From the IMG/VR virus record IMGVR_UViG_3300042509_003225, positions 1 through 26,457 of that record: DNA of 26,457 nucleotides; one strand, 5' to 3'. Source of the DNA: a virus. The translations under genes were made by a program, and so were the position numbers. The notes under the pieces were generated by a model that searched no databases, was not told the DNA's origin, and saw nothing but the letters and a program-made list of their open reading frames with translations. Below, in pieces: positions 1 through 8,837 of this stretch (its first letter is position 1; the number at the start of each line of letters is the position of its first letter).

Positions 1-3000
1 AAAGGAGCTCCTGTTCTAACTGGAGTAGCAGGACCAGGATTTAATTGCTCTAACAATAATCTCACAAGTCTTCAGTACGTTCCAACCATTCCTAATGGAG
101 CAAGTTTTGACTGCTCTTTTAATCAAATAACCAGTTTACAACACTTTTCTGCTGCAGGGAATGTACACAACTTTTATTGCATGTGGAACAGTTTAACTAG
201 TCTGCAAGGCTTTAATGTTCCAGGAACTCTTCAAGAGTTTGACTGTAATCGAAATCACCCACTAACTAGTTTGCGTTACGGTCCTACCGACAAACAGCTC
301 GTCTCGTACAATTGTAGCAATCTACCTAACTTAACGAGCTTGCAATACTTACCTCAAAGCATCACGACTCTAAGAGCAGAAAATACAGGCATTACAAATG
401 TAAATTATATGCCTTGCGCAGGAGTAAATTTTTTCCTTGGAGGAAAAATGTTTCCTGTGACTGCTGACCAATGTGGAGTTAAATGGGTATATTTAAACAA
501 CACAAGAACAGCAGAGGTCGATTTTCTTGGAGCCTATAGTACAGGTTACTTCTCCCCTAAAGGAACGCTGGCTACAACCTACTCAACTACTACTCCTCAA
601 AAAGCCATAGACACAGGAGATTTCTATACCTACGCTAACGGCGTACCCACAAAAGTTAGAGATGGTGTTTTGTGGAATGGCGCTTCTATATATTACGTGG
701 GAGGCAAATACAAAGTGGATGGCAGCCATTCCACTCCAACAGGAATTCAAGGAGACTTGCTGTCCCTTAATATAGCTGACGTGGTTTTTACAGGTACGTT
801 ATCCTTAAGTCCGGGCAGTTACACATCGCTAGGCCTTCCTAGTGAAATAGGAACTTTGATAGTAGTGCCTAATTCGCTGACTTCTGTTGTAGGTACTGCA
901 ACCATAGGTACGCTTATTTTTTCAGGAAATGTACAGTTACCTGAAAGTGAGTATAACAAGTGGAATTTCACGTCGTTTCAATTGTTAAATGGCAGCTTTA
1001 CAACTGTAAGCATTCCTAATGTGTCGGGAGATGTTCTAATCAGTAACACAGCAATCTCTTCATTATTATCTATAGGGAATGTAGGAGGGTCATTGACTGT
1101 ACAGTCAGCCAATTACGGAGGTGGATATATAGCTAACATTGGAACTGTAGCAGGGACGACGACTTTTTTGAGTGTAAGAGTCGCCGAAGTAACTATAGCA
1201 GGAACCCACACATTTCTTGCGTCAATAATGCCAAATTTAACTAAGGTAACTATAGGAGGATCCTCAATGAGTAGTGTAGAATTCCAGAACGCTGCACAGC
1301 TAGCGCAGCTGGATCTACCTCAAACTGTAAATAGGCTGGTGTTAAATAACACAAAACTTACCGACTATACTAATTTTCCCTGCACTATAAGTCAATTTTC
1401 TAATGCTTATGCTGCGGCGCAAAGTGTGACCTCTGTCGATAAGTGTGGGGTATGGTGGTTTTATAACAATAATACGAGAGTAAAGGCCCTAGGAGTAATG
1501 TCCATAGGGTACTTTACCACGGCAGGAGTCAAAGACCTCACATACTCAAACTCTATTCCTCAAACAGCCTTAGACACAGGAGATTTCTATACATTCAGCA
1601 ATGGAACTCCTACCATGGGACGCAAAGGTTTAGTAATCTTGCCATACTTGGCGCCCGTACAGGTTTCATACGACAGTGTAACTCAAAAATTCACTGTTCC
1701 GTCCGTGAGCTGGAATGTGCCGTACGGACCAAACTTCACAATCGGATATGCAGACTTTTCTAATGTCACGGTTCTAGGTGATTTAAACATAACCTTTCCT
1801 AGCGGGCAAGCAATAATTTACGACTATCCTGCCAGCTATGCTCCAGTTGAAGTAACGGGTACACTACGATATAGAGCAGCGCAGGGTTCTGGTATATCGA
1901 AAACCTATGCTGATCTAAGTCATACTGCAAGAAAAGTAGGAAATTTAGACTTTGGAGAAAATACCGACATTTCTAGACCCGTTGTAGAGTTGTTGTCTTT
2001 TGCAGGTTGTCCTACGGTAACAGGAGAATTCACTTATGGGAGTTCCTTCACGCTGCCTCCCAGCTTTTCTACATTTCCTGCAGGAGTTCAGATAAATACT
2101 TTTAACCTTTTTGTAACCAGAGCTAATGGTTTGATAAATCTTAGCGCGCTTCCTACCTCTATTGTAACTTTTAGATTCAGCGGGAGTGGAAATTTTGGAG
2201 TTGGCAATATTCCTGCAAATGTACAGAACATTACATTGAATGTCGGCGTATTTGGGACGACGTCCGATCTCTCAACACTACCTGCTACACTAAATAGCCT
2301 TACGATAACAGGGACCGGGCTTATACGTAGAATGCTAACGAATGCTCCATGCACAATAAACAGTATAAGTTTACCTGGATTGCAGAGTCACGAAAGATTA
2401 ATAGTTCCAGACCGTTGTGGAGTTTGGTGGAGCTACTCTTCAACAGGAAGGACGCAAGTACAGCAGAGCATGGCTTTAAGTATAGGCTACTTTGATCAGA
2501 CTTTAGACGCCATATCTACAACATATACGAACTCTACTCCTCAAAAAGCCGCAGACACAGGAGACTTCTATACCTACGCTAACGGCGTGCCTACTAAGGT
2601 AAGGGACGGACGCGTATCTAATTACATACATAATAATGGCTACCCGTATACTCAGGTATATACCTTAGCTTCGTACAATTCTAGCAAGCAGCTGTATGTT
2701 GTGAATGATCGTGTGACCCATGGAAATTATGATCCTCAAGGCACAGGTTTGACTGCTAACTTGGCTGATTGCTTGCTTACCGACTCTCTTATAACGCTTT
2801 CATACCTTCCGGACAGATCCAACGCGATCATGCCTCTCCTTCCCCGCGAAGTTCAAGGGGATGCTCTTATGACGCTAGAGAGGGCAACCAATTTCACAGG
2901 ACTTCCACGAGTAATTATAGGGTCTTGTTCTCTGGAGTACTTATCCATCTCGGAGGCAAACATGGACAGTCTCGCTAGCAATTTTCCTACTTATATTGGA

Positions 3001-3213
3001 GGTAATTTATTAATAAGGTACTCTACCGGGGTAGATTTTGGTGCCACTCCAAAAACCATATTAGGAAACATCAGCGTGGTCAGCCTTAAAAATAACAGCT
3101 TGATCGACTCTCGAGTATCAAGCATAACCTCCACAAACGGGAAAAGATTAACGGTCACTAGTACAGGCAAAATATACGAGTACAATAACGGCACGTACTC
3201 TCTTATTAACTAA
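1..3213 (+). CDS. Leucine-rich-repeat-like surface/fibre protein, 5'-truncated by window edge
   Basis: Frame 1 is open from base 1 with no stop, so the gene starts upstream of the window; the ATG at 181 is only an internal Met. The first ~140 visible residues form degenerate repeats of about 22 residues with an LTSLQ core and an FxCSxN element, an LRR-like pattern. Then come three copies of a ~62-65-residue module starting CGVxW and ending near DTGDFYTYxNGxPT, separated by beta-rich, Thr/Ser/Gly-rich segments with further degenerate repeats. No transmembrane segment or enzymatic motif is visible. Such mosaic repeats are typical of secreted adhesins or phage fibre proteins. The gene is followed after 8 bases by a glycosyltransferase, so it may be that cluster's glycosylation target (inference). 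Many NxS/T and Ser/Thr-rich stretches are present. The exact family is not recognised. Confidence 0.85.
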   Translation, partial: KGAPVLTGVAGPGFNCSNNNLTSLQYVPTIPNGASFDCSFNQITSLQHFSAAGNVHNFYCMWNSLTSLQGFNVPGTLQEFDCNRNHPLTSLRYGPTDKQLVSYNCSNLPNLTSLQYLPQSITTLRAENTGITNVNYMPCAGVNFFLGGKMFPVTADQCGVKWVYLNNTRTAEVDFLGAYSTGYFSPKGTLATTYSTTTPQKAIDTGDFYTYANGVPTKVRDGVLWNGASIYYVGGKYKVDGSHSTPTGIQGDLLSLNIADVVFTGTLSLSPGSYTSLGLPSEIGTLIVVPNSLTSVVGTATIGTLIFSGNVQLPESEYNKWNFTSFQLLNGSFTTVSIPNVSGDVLISNTAISSLLSIGNVGGSLTVQSANYGGGYIANIGTVAGTTTFLSVRVAEVTIAGTHTFLASIMPNLTKVTIGGSSMSSVEFQNAAQLAQLDLPQTVNRLVLNNTKLTDYTNFPCTISQFSNAYAAAQSVTSVDKCGVWWFYNNNTRVKALGVMSIGYFTTAGVKDLTYSNSIPQTALDTGDFYTFSNGTPTMGRKGLVILPYLAPVQVSYDSVTQKFTVPSVSWNVPYGPNFTIGYADFSNVTVLGDLNITFPSGQAIIYDYPASYAPVEVTGTLRYRAAQGSGISKTYADLSHTARKVGNLDFGENTDISRPVVELLSFAGCPTVTGEFTYGSSFTLPPSFSTFPAGVQINTFNLFVTRANGLINLSALPTSIVTFRFSGSGNFGVGNIPANVQNITLNVGVFGTTSDLSTLPATLNSLTITGTGLIRRMLTNAPCTINSISLPGLQSHERLIVPDRCGVWWSYSSTGRTQVQQSMALSIGYFDQTLDAISTTYTNSTPQKAADTGDFYTYANGVPTKVRDGRVSNYIHNNGYPYTQVYTLASYNSSKQLYVVNDRVTHGNYDPQGTGLTANLADCLLTDSLITLSYLPDRSNAIMPLLPREVQGDALMTLERATNFTGLPRVIIGSCSLEYLSISEANMDSLASNFPTYIGGNLLIRYSTGVDFGATPKTILGNISVVSLKNNSLIDSRVSSITSTNGKRLTVTSTGKIYEYNNGTYSLIN
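472..666 (+). repeat. CGVxW / DTGDFYTY protein module, copy 1
   Basis: This codes for a 65-residue module: CGVKW start, an NNTR element, an STGYF element, a PQKAIDTGDFYTYANG core and a KVRDG end. It recurs at 1444 and 2416 in the same gene. Confidence 0.85.
1444..1629 (+). repeat. CGVxW / DTGDFYTY protein module, copy 2
   Basis: Second copy of the module, 62 residues: CGVWW start, NNNTR, MSIGYF, PQTALDTGDFYTFSNG and a diverged GRKG end. It is the most diverged of the three at its C-terminal edge. Confidence 0.85.
2416..2610 (+). repeat. CGVxW / DTGDFYTY protein module, copy 3
   Basis: Third copy, 65 residues: CGVWW start, LSIGYF, PQKAADTGDFYTYANG and a KVRDG end. Its last ~20 residues are nearly identical to copy 1, which suggests duplication or gene conversion. 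Confidence 0.85.
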
Positions 3214-3221
3214 AACTTAGT

Positions 3222-5282
3222 ATGCGGTTTAAAATACCTGGCAAGGAAGATGTAGATCTTTCTCAACTCCTCAGCGTACAAGTGGCAGGAGTCGAGTTGC
3301 TTCAAGGGAGAAGAGTTGTGAAGTTTACGAAAAGTCTTGATGCCGACTATGTTAAAAGTAACAAGTACTTTGAGGTAGCCGACAATTTACTGTCTGACAA
3401 GACAGAGATACAGTTCACGTACAGACTCAACGGAGAAATCAAGACGGTCTCTGTGGACAAGCGGAAACATCTACAAGATCTTTTCTACGACTATGCAGAA
3501 AAATATAAAGACCTGTATCTGTTCGACTGTGCGGAGAGCTTACTTTCTTTGCCTTGCTATATAGTTGATACAGGAATAGGTATAAATACAGCTGAAGAGC
3601 ATTTACGCTCTGCGGGGTTTAATTCTATAACTTTTATTCCCTCGAGCGATATAGAAAACATACAAGACAGAATCACGTACAATCACGGACAAGCATGGAA
3701 AAAAGCTGTTGAAGAAGAACACAAAAGATTTTTGATAGTAGACTCTGACTGTGTGTTCACTTCAAATTTTTTTAATTCGCTACTAAATATTAAAGGAATA
3801 GTTCCTGAGCTGGTCGACGTCTTGTTTCTAGGAGGAAGGCACCCTATCTCTATTGAGACAGAAGCAAACTATAGTAATTTCGTAAAGCTTGATGCTTGCT
3901 TCGCCTACATAGGAACTAGGGAAATTTTATATGAGTGGATAGGTAAGGTAGCAAATAGTGAGAAGCAGCTTCAGCTAGCTAGCGTAGTTTCAACTAGCGG
4001 AGTCAAGCAGTTCGCTCTAACGCATTCTCCTTTTTTAAGTGAAAACTTTAGAGACTTCAGGCTGCAGAGTTGTGGAGATCTTGGACTCGCATATAAAAGC
4101 AAGAGTAGCACCAAACACTACCCGTTAGCTTTTCATGATGAGGATATCAGAGAATTAGACTCTTCCTTCTGGGTTCAGGTTTATCCTGAGACTGAGTATG
4201 AGTTTAACACAGGAGAGTATCTGTTGTGGGAATCTCCAGATAAAGACAATGTGGACAACATCATAAAGAAGTTTACATTTCCCTCTGCGGGTGTTCTTAC
4301 GGTTAACGATGCAGTAGTCTGCGGAAGAGGTCTCGTGTTTAATAGAGACACTTCTACAAGGTACGGAGGAGTAACACAGCTAGGTACCGTAAGATTGCGT
4401 ACGCAAAAAAACTCAGAAACAAAATTAACCTGGTTTGGTAAATGCAATTTAGATAATAATCCAGACATTCCCCTGGAATACAAGGGAGGAACCGCATTAA
4501 ACATGACAAAACTTTTTGGAAACAACAATCTTTGTCACGCGTTACTAGATTCAATGGGCTGCGGGATACATGTACTAAATAAAGCTAAAATAGATTTGCA
4601 GTCGTTTGACTGGTATATAGTGCCCTCTTTTAAAAACAACATAATTTCCTCCCTGTATAAAAAGCTAAACCTAGCTAAAAATAAGTTAATTCATTGTGGC
4701 TTGAAATATGATCCTGTTACAAAGCAAACAAAAGCCACACACAAGAATGGCTTTATTTTTGACTCTGTTACATCGCCTACTTTTAGCGGGTTCGGCAGAC
4801 TATACCGCAAAGATACATTTTTGGATCTCCGGGAGTTATTTAAAGAGGAAATGAGTTCCGTTAGAGAACCGTACCGGTTGATATATCTTTCTAGAGAGGG
4901 AGGAGGAAGAGACGTACACAACCTCGAACCTTTTGAGGACCTGCTTGCTTCTCTGGGATTTGAAACAATATACGCAAGTAATCAAGCAGATCTCCCGAGG
5001 ATCATGCAAGAAGCTTCCGTGGTTATAGGCTCACACGGAGCTGCGATGGCAAACTGCGTGTTTTGCTCAACCAAAACTACTCTGATAGACTTGCTTCCTG
5101 CTTATTATATTGCTCCGTACTATATGAGCTTAGCTGACTCAGTAGGATTTAAATATTATGGTATCGTTTGCGCTGAGAGCGAACCCAATAAGAAAGTTTC
5201 TAGCTCTGCGCCTCACGCACAAAGAAGCATGTTTGTTAACACAGACAAATTAAAAAGTTTTTTAGAAACAACCGTACTGTAG
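3222..5282 (+). CDS. Two-domain glycosyltransferase: GT-A-like N-terminal half plus GT61 (DUF563) C-terminal half
   Basis: 686 residues. The C-terminal third matches GT61: a RLIYLSREGG element before a GRDVHN stretch, a GFETIYAS segment, and the hallmark GSHGAAMANCVF at about residue 603. These are the nucleotide-sugar-binding features of that family. The middle region (about 100-300) looks like a separate GT-A-type domain with FLIVDSDCVF (DSD near residues 174-176), a likely metal/sugar-nucleotide site. The first ~90 residues are unassigned and may be an adaptor. The start lies 8 bases after the fibre gene, without an SD sequence, so the two are probably co-transcribed. The protein probably transfers two different sugars in sequence; donor and acceptor are unknown. 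It is cytoplasmic, with no membrane segment seen. GT61 is secure, the N-terminal GT assignment moderate. Confidence 0.85.
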   Translation: MRFKIPGKEDVDLSQLLSVQVAGVELLQGRRVVKFTKSLDADYVKSNKYFEVADNLLSDKTEIQFTYRLNGEIKTVSVDKRKHLQDLFYDYAEKYKDLYLFDCAESLLSLPCYIVDTGIGINTAEEHLRSAGFNSITFIPSSDIENIQDRITYNHGQAWKKAVEEEHKRFLIVDSDCVFTSNFFNSLLNIKGIVPELVDVLFLGGRHPISIETEANYSNFVKLDACFAYIGTREILYEWIGKVANSEKQLQLASVVSTSGVKQFALTHSPFLSENFRDFRLQSCGDLGLAYKSKSSTKHYPLAFHDEDIRELDSSFWVQVYPETEYEFNTGEYLLWESPDKDNVDNIIKKFTFPSAGVLTVNDAVVCGRGLVFNRDTSTRYGGVTQLGTVRLRTQKNSETKLTWFGKCNLDNNPDIPLEYKGGTALNMTKLFGNNNLCHALLDSMGCGIHVLNKAKIDLQSFDWYIVPSFKNNIISSLYKKLNLAKNKLIHCGLKYDPVTKQTKATHKNGFIFDSVTSPTFSGFGRLYRKDTFLDLRELFKEEMSSVREPYRLIYLSREGGGRDVHNLEPFEDLLASLGFETIYASNQADLPRIMQEASVVIGSHGAAMANCVFCSTKTTLIDLLPAYYIAPYYMSLADSVGFKYYGIVCAESEPNKKVSSSAPHAQRSMFVNTDKLKSFLETTVL

Positions 5283-5285
5283 TTT

Positions 5286-6245
5286 ATGAGCGACAAATCT
5301 TTGTTTGTAGTCGTACCGTATTTTAATTTTGTAAATTACTCCTCAGGATTAAAAAATCTAAACAGGTTTGTAAGCCAGATGGCTATGTACCCTGACATTA
5401 AAATGGTGTTGGTAGAAGGATACAGAGAGACTAGCCTGCCTGATTTTACAGAAAAAATTTTCAAGCATATTAAAGTTCATCTTCCTAGCGTTTTGTGGGT
5501 CAAAGAAAATTTAATAAACATAGGCGTAGCTAGTTTGCCTGATGATTGGAAGTATGCCTCTTGGATAGACAGAGATATTTTATTCACAAATACAAGCTGG
5601 GTAGAGGAGACTATCCAGCAGCTAGAATACAACGATCTCGTGCAGCCTTGGACCTCTTGTGTTTTTTTAGATAAAGATCACCTTCCTGAAACTATAACAA
5701 AACACACGGAGTCTGTTGTTTTTGCTGAAAGCTTTTGTAGCTTTTTTGCGAAAAACACAATGACTACAGATAACTGGCATAGAGCCACGCCTTCCACGAT
5801 AGGAAGGCTTACCACTAATGTATGGGGAGGACATCCAGGACAGGCCTGGGCGATAACCAGAGAGTTCTATACAAAGCTAGGAGGATTGTACGACAAAGGG
5901 ATTGTAGGAGGAGCAGATTCACTAATCCTGATAGCTAAGTTAAAACTAAAAAGTACAGGCATGCTGGCTGGGATTGCTGAGGATGCTGCAGAGCATATAG
6001 GAAAACTGACCAACGCTCGAATATCTAGTGTGCGAGGCTTGGTTTGTCACTATAGTCATGGAGAGATTGAAGACAGGAACTATACACACAGACATAAAAT
6101 ATTGACGAACAATCAGTACAGTCCTGAAACTTGTTTAAAATATACCTCAGAAGGAGTTTTGACCTACAGAGAGCAAAATACAGCTCTCGAGCAAGAAGTT
6201 TATAACTATTTTAAAATGCGTAAAGAAGATGGAAATAACCAATGA
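5286..6245 (+). CDS. GT-A fold glycosyltransferase
   Basis: 319 residues. It starts with a VVVPYFNF strand typical of GT-A enzymes and has ASWIDRDILF, in which D95-R-D97 is the likely metal-binding DxD-type motif. A GGLYDKGIVGGAD segment at about residues 199-212 resembles the acceptor-side motif of GT2/GT7-like galactosyl- and N-acetylgalactosaminyl-transferases. A C-terminal HYSHGE element could supply the metal-binding His. The gene lies 3 bases after the GT61 fusion gene and overlaps the methyltransferase by 17 bases, so it belongs to the same operon. Sugar donor and acceptor cannot be read from the sequence. No SD sequence precedes the ATG. Confidence 0.8.
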   Translation: MSDKSLFVVVPYFNFVNYSSGLKNLNRFVSQMAMYPDIKMVLVEGYRETSLPDFTEKIFKHIKVHLPSVLWVKENLINIGVASLPDDWKYASWIDRDILFTNTSWVEETIQQLEYNDLVQPWTSCVFLDKDHLPETITKHTESVVFAESFCSFFAKNTMTTDNWHRATPSTIGRLTTNVWGGHPGQAWAITREFYTKLGGLYDKGIVGGADSLILIAKLKLKSTGMLAGIAEDAAEHIGKLTNARISSVRGLVCHYSHGEIEDRNYTHRHKILTNNQYSPETCLKYTSEGVLTYREQNTALEQEVYNYFKMRKEDGNNQ

Positions 6246-6810
6246 CTCTAGACTGGTCAGCATTACCCTGGAAGGGACACAATACATATCCTTGCGCTAT
6301 ATGATGCCTTGGAATCCTCTGAGCCCTAAAGGAATACAAGGCCTGCTTCATTTGGCTCAAGATGTGCAGGAGAAGGCAAAACATAAAAGTATATGGGTCG
6401 AAATAGGCACACACCACGGAGAGGCGGCAGCGCTGTTATTAGGGTTTAGATACATAAAAAAGCTACATTGTGTAGACATACTGGAAAATTCTTTAAGCGC
6501 TAGAAGATTGAAAGATGCTATACGTGAGGGCCGCTGCGTGCTCCACAAAAAATCATCACTAGATTTTTCTGAGGAAATAGATCAAGTTGACGTAGTGTAC
6601 ATCGACGGGAACCATAACTATGGGGATGTAAAGTCAGACATCGCTGCATGGTACGACAAAATTCCTTCTGGTGGAGTACTTGCAGGACACGACTATAATC
6701 AGGTAAGCTGGCCTGGCGCAGTAAAAGCAGTAGATGAATTTTTAGCTAATAATAAAGAGCTCACCCTACAAAAGTATATAGATTCTAGTTGGGCTATATT
6801 TAAACCGTAG
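6229..6810 (+). CDS. Class I SAM-dependent methyltransferase
   Basis: 193 residues. SAM-binding motif I is WVEIGTHHGEAA (about 57-67). The acidic end of beta2 is LHCVDI (79-84). Motif IV is VVYIDGNHNYGDVKSDI (122-138), and a GGVLAGHDY strand follows (148-156). This arrangement (YIDGxHxYxxVxxDI, then GGxxxGHD) is characteristic of the Methyltransf_24 / sugar or O-methyltransferase group often found in glycan clusters. It probably methylates a sugar hydroxyl made by the neighbouring transferases (inference). The start overlaps the preceding gene by 17 bases, implying coupled translation. It is the last gene before a 100-base gap with a hairpin. Confidence 0.85.
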   Translation: MEITNDSRLVSITLEGTQYISLRYMMPWNPLSPKGIQGLLHLAQDVQEKAKHKSIWVEIGTHHGEAAALLLGFRYIKKLHCVDILENSLSARRLKDAIREGRCVLHKKSSLDFSEEIDQVDVVYIDGNHNYGDVKSDIAAWYDKIPSGGVLAGHDYNQVSWPGAVKAVDEFLANNKELTLQKYIDSSWAIFKP

Positions 6811-6833
6811 CAGGTTAAATTAAATTGCTCGAT

Positions 6834-6863
6834 TCTCTGTAATATGTTATATATTAACAGAGA
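6834..6863 (+). promoter_or_regulatory. Imperfect inverted repeat in the 6811-6910 intergenic gap
   Basis: TCTCTGTAATAT pairs with ATATTAACAGAGA across a 5-base loop, with one bulged A. No T-run follows on the plus strand, so it is not a standard intrinsic terminator. The stem contains TGTTATATA, which resembles an extended -10 element, so it could be a promoter/operator or an RNA processing hairpin. It sits at the junction between the methyltransferase and the beta-solenoid gene pair. Confidence 0.45.
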
Positions 6864-6910
6864 TTATGAGCAAAAAAACAAAGTATTTTTAACTTCGGAG
6901 ATACTGATGC

Positions 6911-7348
6911 ATGAAGGTGTATCGGTATTTTTTTATGCTTTATGCAGCTCTCATATTTATTTTTGTTGTTATGCCGCTATTGACTAAATTTACAGATATC
7001 AGACGAGCTTCTGGAGTTCTAGACAAGTTCTCTAGAACCAATCCACTATACTTCTATGCCGTAGGCAGCGACACACAGTGGACTAATCTGGCTAACTGGT
7101 ATAAAAATCTTAGCCGTAAAACAAACGCAACGAGTTTACCGACCAGTTCATCAAAAGTTACATTACTCTCTAGTTGCGCAGCGAATCTAGACTCTTCGAG
7201 TTGGGTAACGCCTAAAAGCATATATCTAGAAAAAGATGTTACCTTGACCCTAACGTCTACCGCAGCCACACCTCCAGCTTTTTCTTGTTCAGTGTACGGA
7301 GAAAGGTCTGCAAGACTAATAGCAAATAATGTAGCTCTGCGACCTTAG
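6911..7348 (+). CDS. Membrane-anchored protein with start of a beta-solenoid
   Basis: 145 residues. Residues about 7-25 are a strong hydrophobic segment after a Lys/Arg-containing start, either a signal anchor or an uncleaved signal peptide. After a polar linker comes WTNLANWYKNLS and then a SSKVTLLSS segment, resembling the DxxWxxxxNW plus PxxxDxV start of secreted beta-helical proteins. It ends abruptly in RLIANNVALRP. A CGGAG at 6896-6900, 10 bases before the ATG, is one of the few SD-like sites here. The next gene starts 1 base after the stop and continues with beta-solenoid-like sequence, so the two may form one functional unit or a split gene. Function unknown; likely surface- or virion-associated. 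Confidence 0.7.
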   Translation: MKVYRYFFMLYAALIFIFVVMPLLTKFTDIRRASGVLDKFSRTNPLYFYAVGSDTQWTNLANWYKNLSRKTNATSLPTSSSKVTLLSSCAANLDSSSWVTPKSIYLEKDVTLTLTSTAATPPAFSCSVYGERSARLIANNVALRP

Positions 7349-7349
7349 T

Positions 7350-8837
7350 ATGGCTGACCAGAATCAAATATTTGTAAACACCACACTGAATGCGGGAGCA
7401 ACTCTGCACACTACTGTGCACGGAGAGGTGGAAATAAACGAAGGAGGAGGCAATTGCGGTACGGTGATAGGAAATATTAACGTACGCAAAGGAGGAAATC
7501 ACGGGAAAAGCTGTCCAACAAGCACACTATGTACAGGGAAAGTGGTTGTCGACGCTGAGGGAGAAATATATGGTCAAGTCTTGGGAGAGGTTGTTCTCAA
7601 TGCAGGAGCGATAGCTGGTAGTCCTAATCAGCCTGCAGTAGTTACAGGAAAGGTAGTGATACGGAATAACGCTATAATAAATAACGTAACAGTATATGGT
7701 GACGCCAGAGTTCAGAGGCTTGCAAATACAGCTAACGCAGCGATATACGGAGCAGTTACCGAGTATAAAGTTGGTCCTTACATAAACGCGTATTATGGAG
7801 ATAACGGAGAGATTGCTTCCGCTACGGTAATAAATCTGCCTACCCCTGCTCTGGATGGTCCGGCTAATGTATACTACAATTACTCTGCAGGGTCTTCTAA
7901 TCCTGCTAATGGATATTACAGCACTGGGAGATATTTAAATGGAGGTATCACTACTGTACCTGTGCCTACGCCTCGCCCAGCAATAGACGATGGGATATTC
8001 AGAGTATACAACGTCGCAGGAAGAGATAATGCTCCGACGCAAACACCAACAACCCGAGTTGCCAGTGGAGTATACAGCAACGGCTACTTTCAATCTGGAA
8101 CTTTTTACTATCCAGCTTTTGGAGAAGTTAAACCTAGCGTGCCTCTAGATATACCTGCAGCAGCGAACAGGAGAGTGTATTTCCAAGGAGCCGACGCTAT
8201 TTTTGATGCATACTCTGGACTAAACGCAGGAACAGGAGGAACACCCGAATATGTTCCTGCTGACCCTGGCGGGACAGCTACAGGATCGGCGGCTTTTGCT
8301 GCAGGGACAGATCGTTGGGAAGGAGACACAGCAGGCTGGAGTGGATATAGCTCGAGAGGATGGGTGTCGGGGCCTTATACTACAGGATTTTACAATAACG
8401 GGTATTTAAGTACCCCTCCAACAGGAACAGGGTTTACGAAAACTATCGATGGAAACCTCATAAGGTCAACTACAGGAACGCAGACTTCTGAAACTACACT
8501 GGCTGCAGCACGATACAACTCAGCTGGAGAGCCTCTAGAGCTTAACAAAGGTTACCTGGGCAATGCCTACGGAGGTTCCACGTCTTCTCGTAAGGAAATA
8601 TGGGTACCACAAAATCAGACACTCGGCTTAGATGCGGAGGTATTTGCAAATCCAAATTTATCGACACCTCTAGCTCAGGACTTCAGCTACAACAACTTTA
8701 TTTACTCAGTAAACTTATCAGGAGTTATCGACGAGATTACTCCTTTACCTACAGGATATACTTCTACCACTCCAATAGCTGGGATGGGTAGTTTCCCCAA
8801 TTCAACAAATTCAGGTTCTACAACCATAGTTATATGA
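7350..8837 (+). CDS. Beta-solenoid (bactofilin/hexapeptide-like) fibre-type surface protein
   Basis: 495 residues. Roughly the first 150 residues show short-period beta repeats (GEVEIN, GKVVVDAEGEIYGQV, GEVVLNAGAI, GKVVIRNNAIINNVTVYGDA), typical of a right- or left-handed beta-solenoid. The remainder is Gly/Thr/Tyr-rich with several copies of a motif of the type YxxGYF...DxGxFxxY..G, also seen in the first protein of the window. No signal peptide is present; the preceding gene carries the membrane segment. The stop overlaps the next start in an ATGA junction (8834-8837), linking it transcriptionally to the following glycosyltransferases. It is probably a structural or adhesion protein and a candidate glycan acceptor (inference). 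Confidence 0.75.
   Translation: MADQNQIFVNTTLNAGATLHTTVHGEVEINEGGGNCGTVIGNINVRKGGNHGKSCPTSTLCTGKVVVDAEGEIYGQVLGEVVLNAGAIAGSPNQPAVVTGKVVIRNNAIINNVTVYGDARVQRLANTANAAIYGAVTEYKVGPYINAYYGDNGEIASATVINLPTPALDGPANVYYNYSAGSSNPANGYYSTGRYLNGGITTVPVPTPRPAIDDGIFRVYNVAGRDNAPTQTPTTRVASGVYSNGYFQSGTFYYPAFGEVKPSVPLDIPAAANRRVYFQGADAIFDAYSGLNAGTGGTPEYVPADPGGTATGSAAFAAGTDRWEGDTAGWSGYSSRGWVSGPYTTGFYNNGYLSTPPTGTGFTKTIDGNLIRSTTGTQTSETTLAAARYNSAGEPLELNKGYLGNAYGGSTSSRKEIWVPQNQTLGLDAEVFANPNLSTPLAQDFSYNNFIYSVNLSGVIDEITPLPTGYTSTTPIAGMGSFPNSTNSGSTTIVI
7869..8021 (+). repeat. Divergent copy of the GYF/DxGxF module in the beta-solenoid protein
   Basis: The encoded segment has YYSTGRYLNGG, then RPAIDDGIFRVYNVAG. This parallels YSTGYF...PQKAIDTGDFYTYANG in the first gene of the window. 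The match is by eye and partial. Confidence 0.5.
8361..8477 (+). repeat. Second divergent copy of the GYF/DxGxF module
   Basis: Encodes PYTTGFYNNGYLS followed by FTKTIDGNLIRSTTG. It shares the GY-plus-aromatic and (K/A)xIDxG spacing of the module, but more loosely than the copy at 7869. Confidence 0.35.

Noticed and set aside
181-183. ATG as the start of the LRR-like gene
   Set aside because: The same frame is open from base 1 and the 22-residue repeats continue upstream, so the true start is outside the window.
1-3213. Diversity-generating retroelement target
   Set aside because: The fibre-like genes would be plausible targets, but no reverse transcriptase, template repeat or accessory gene is visible in the window.
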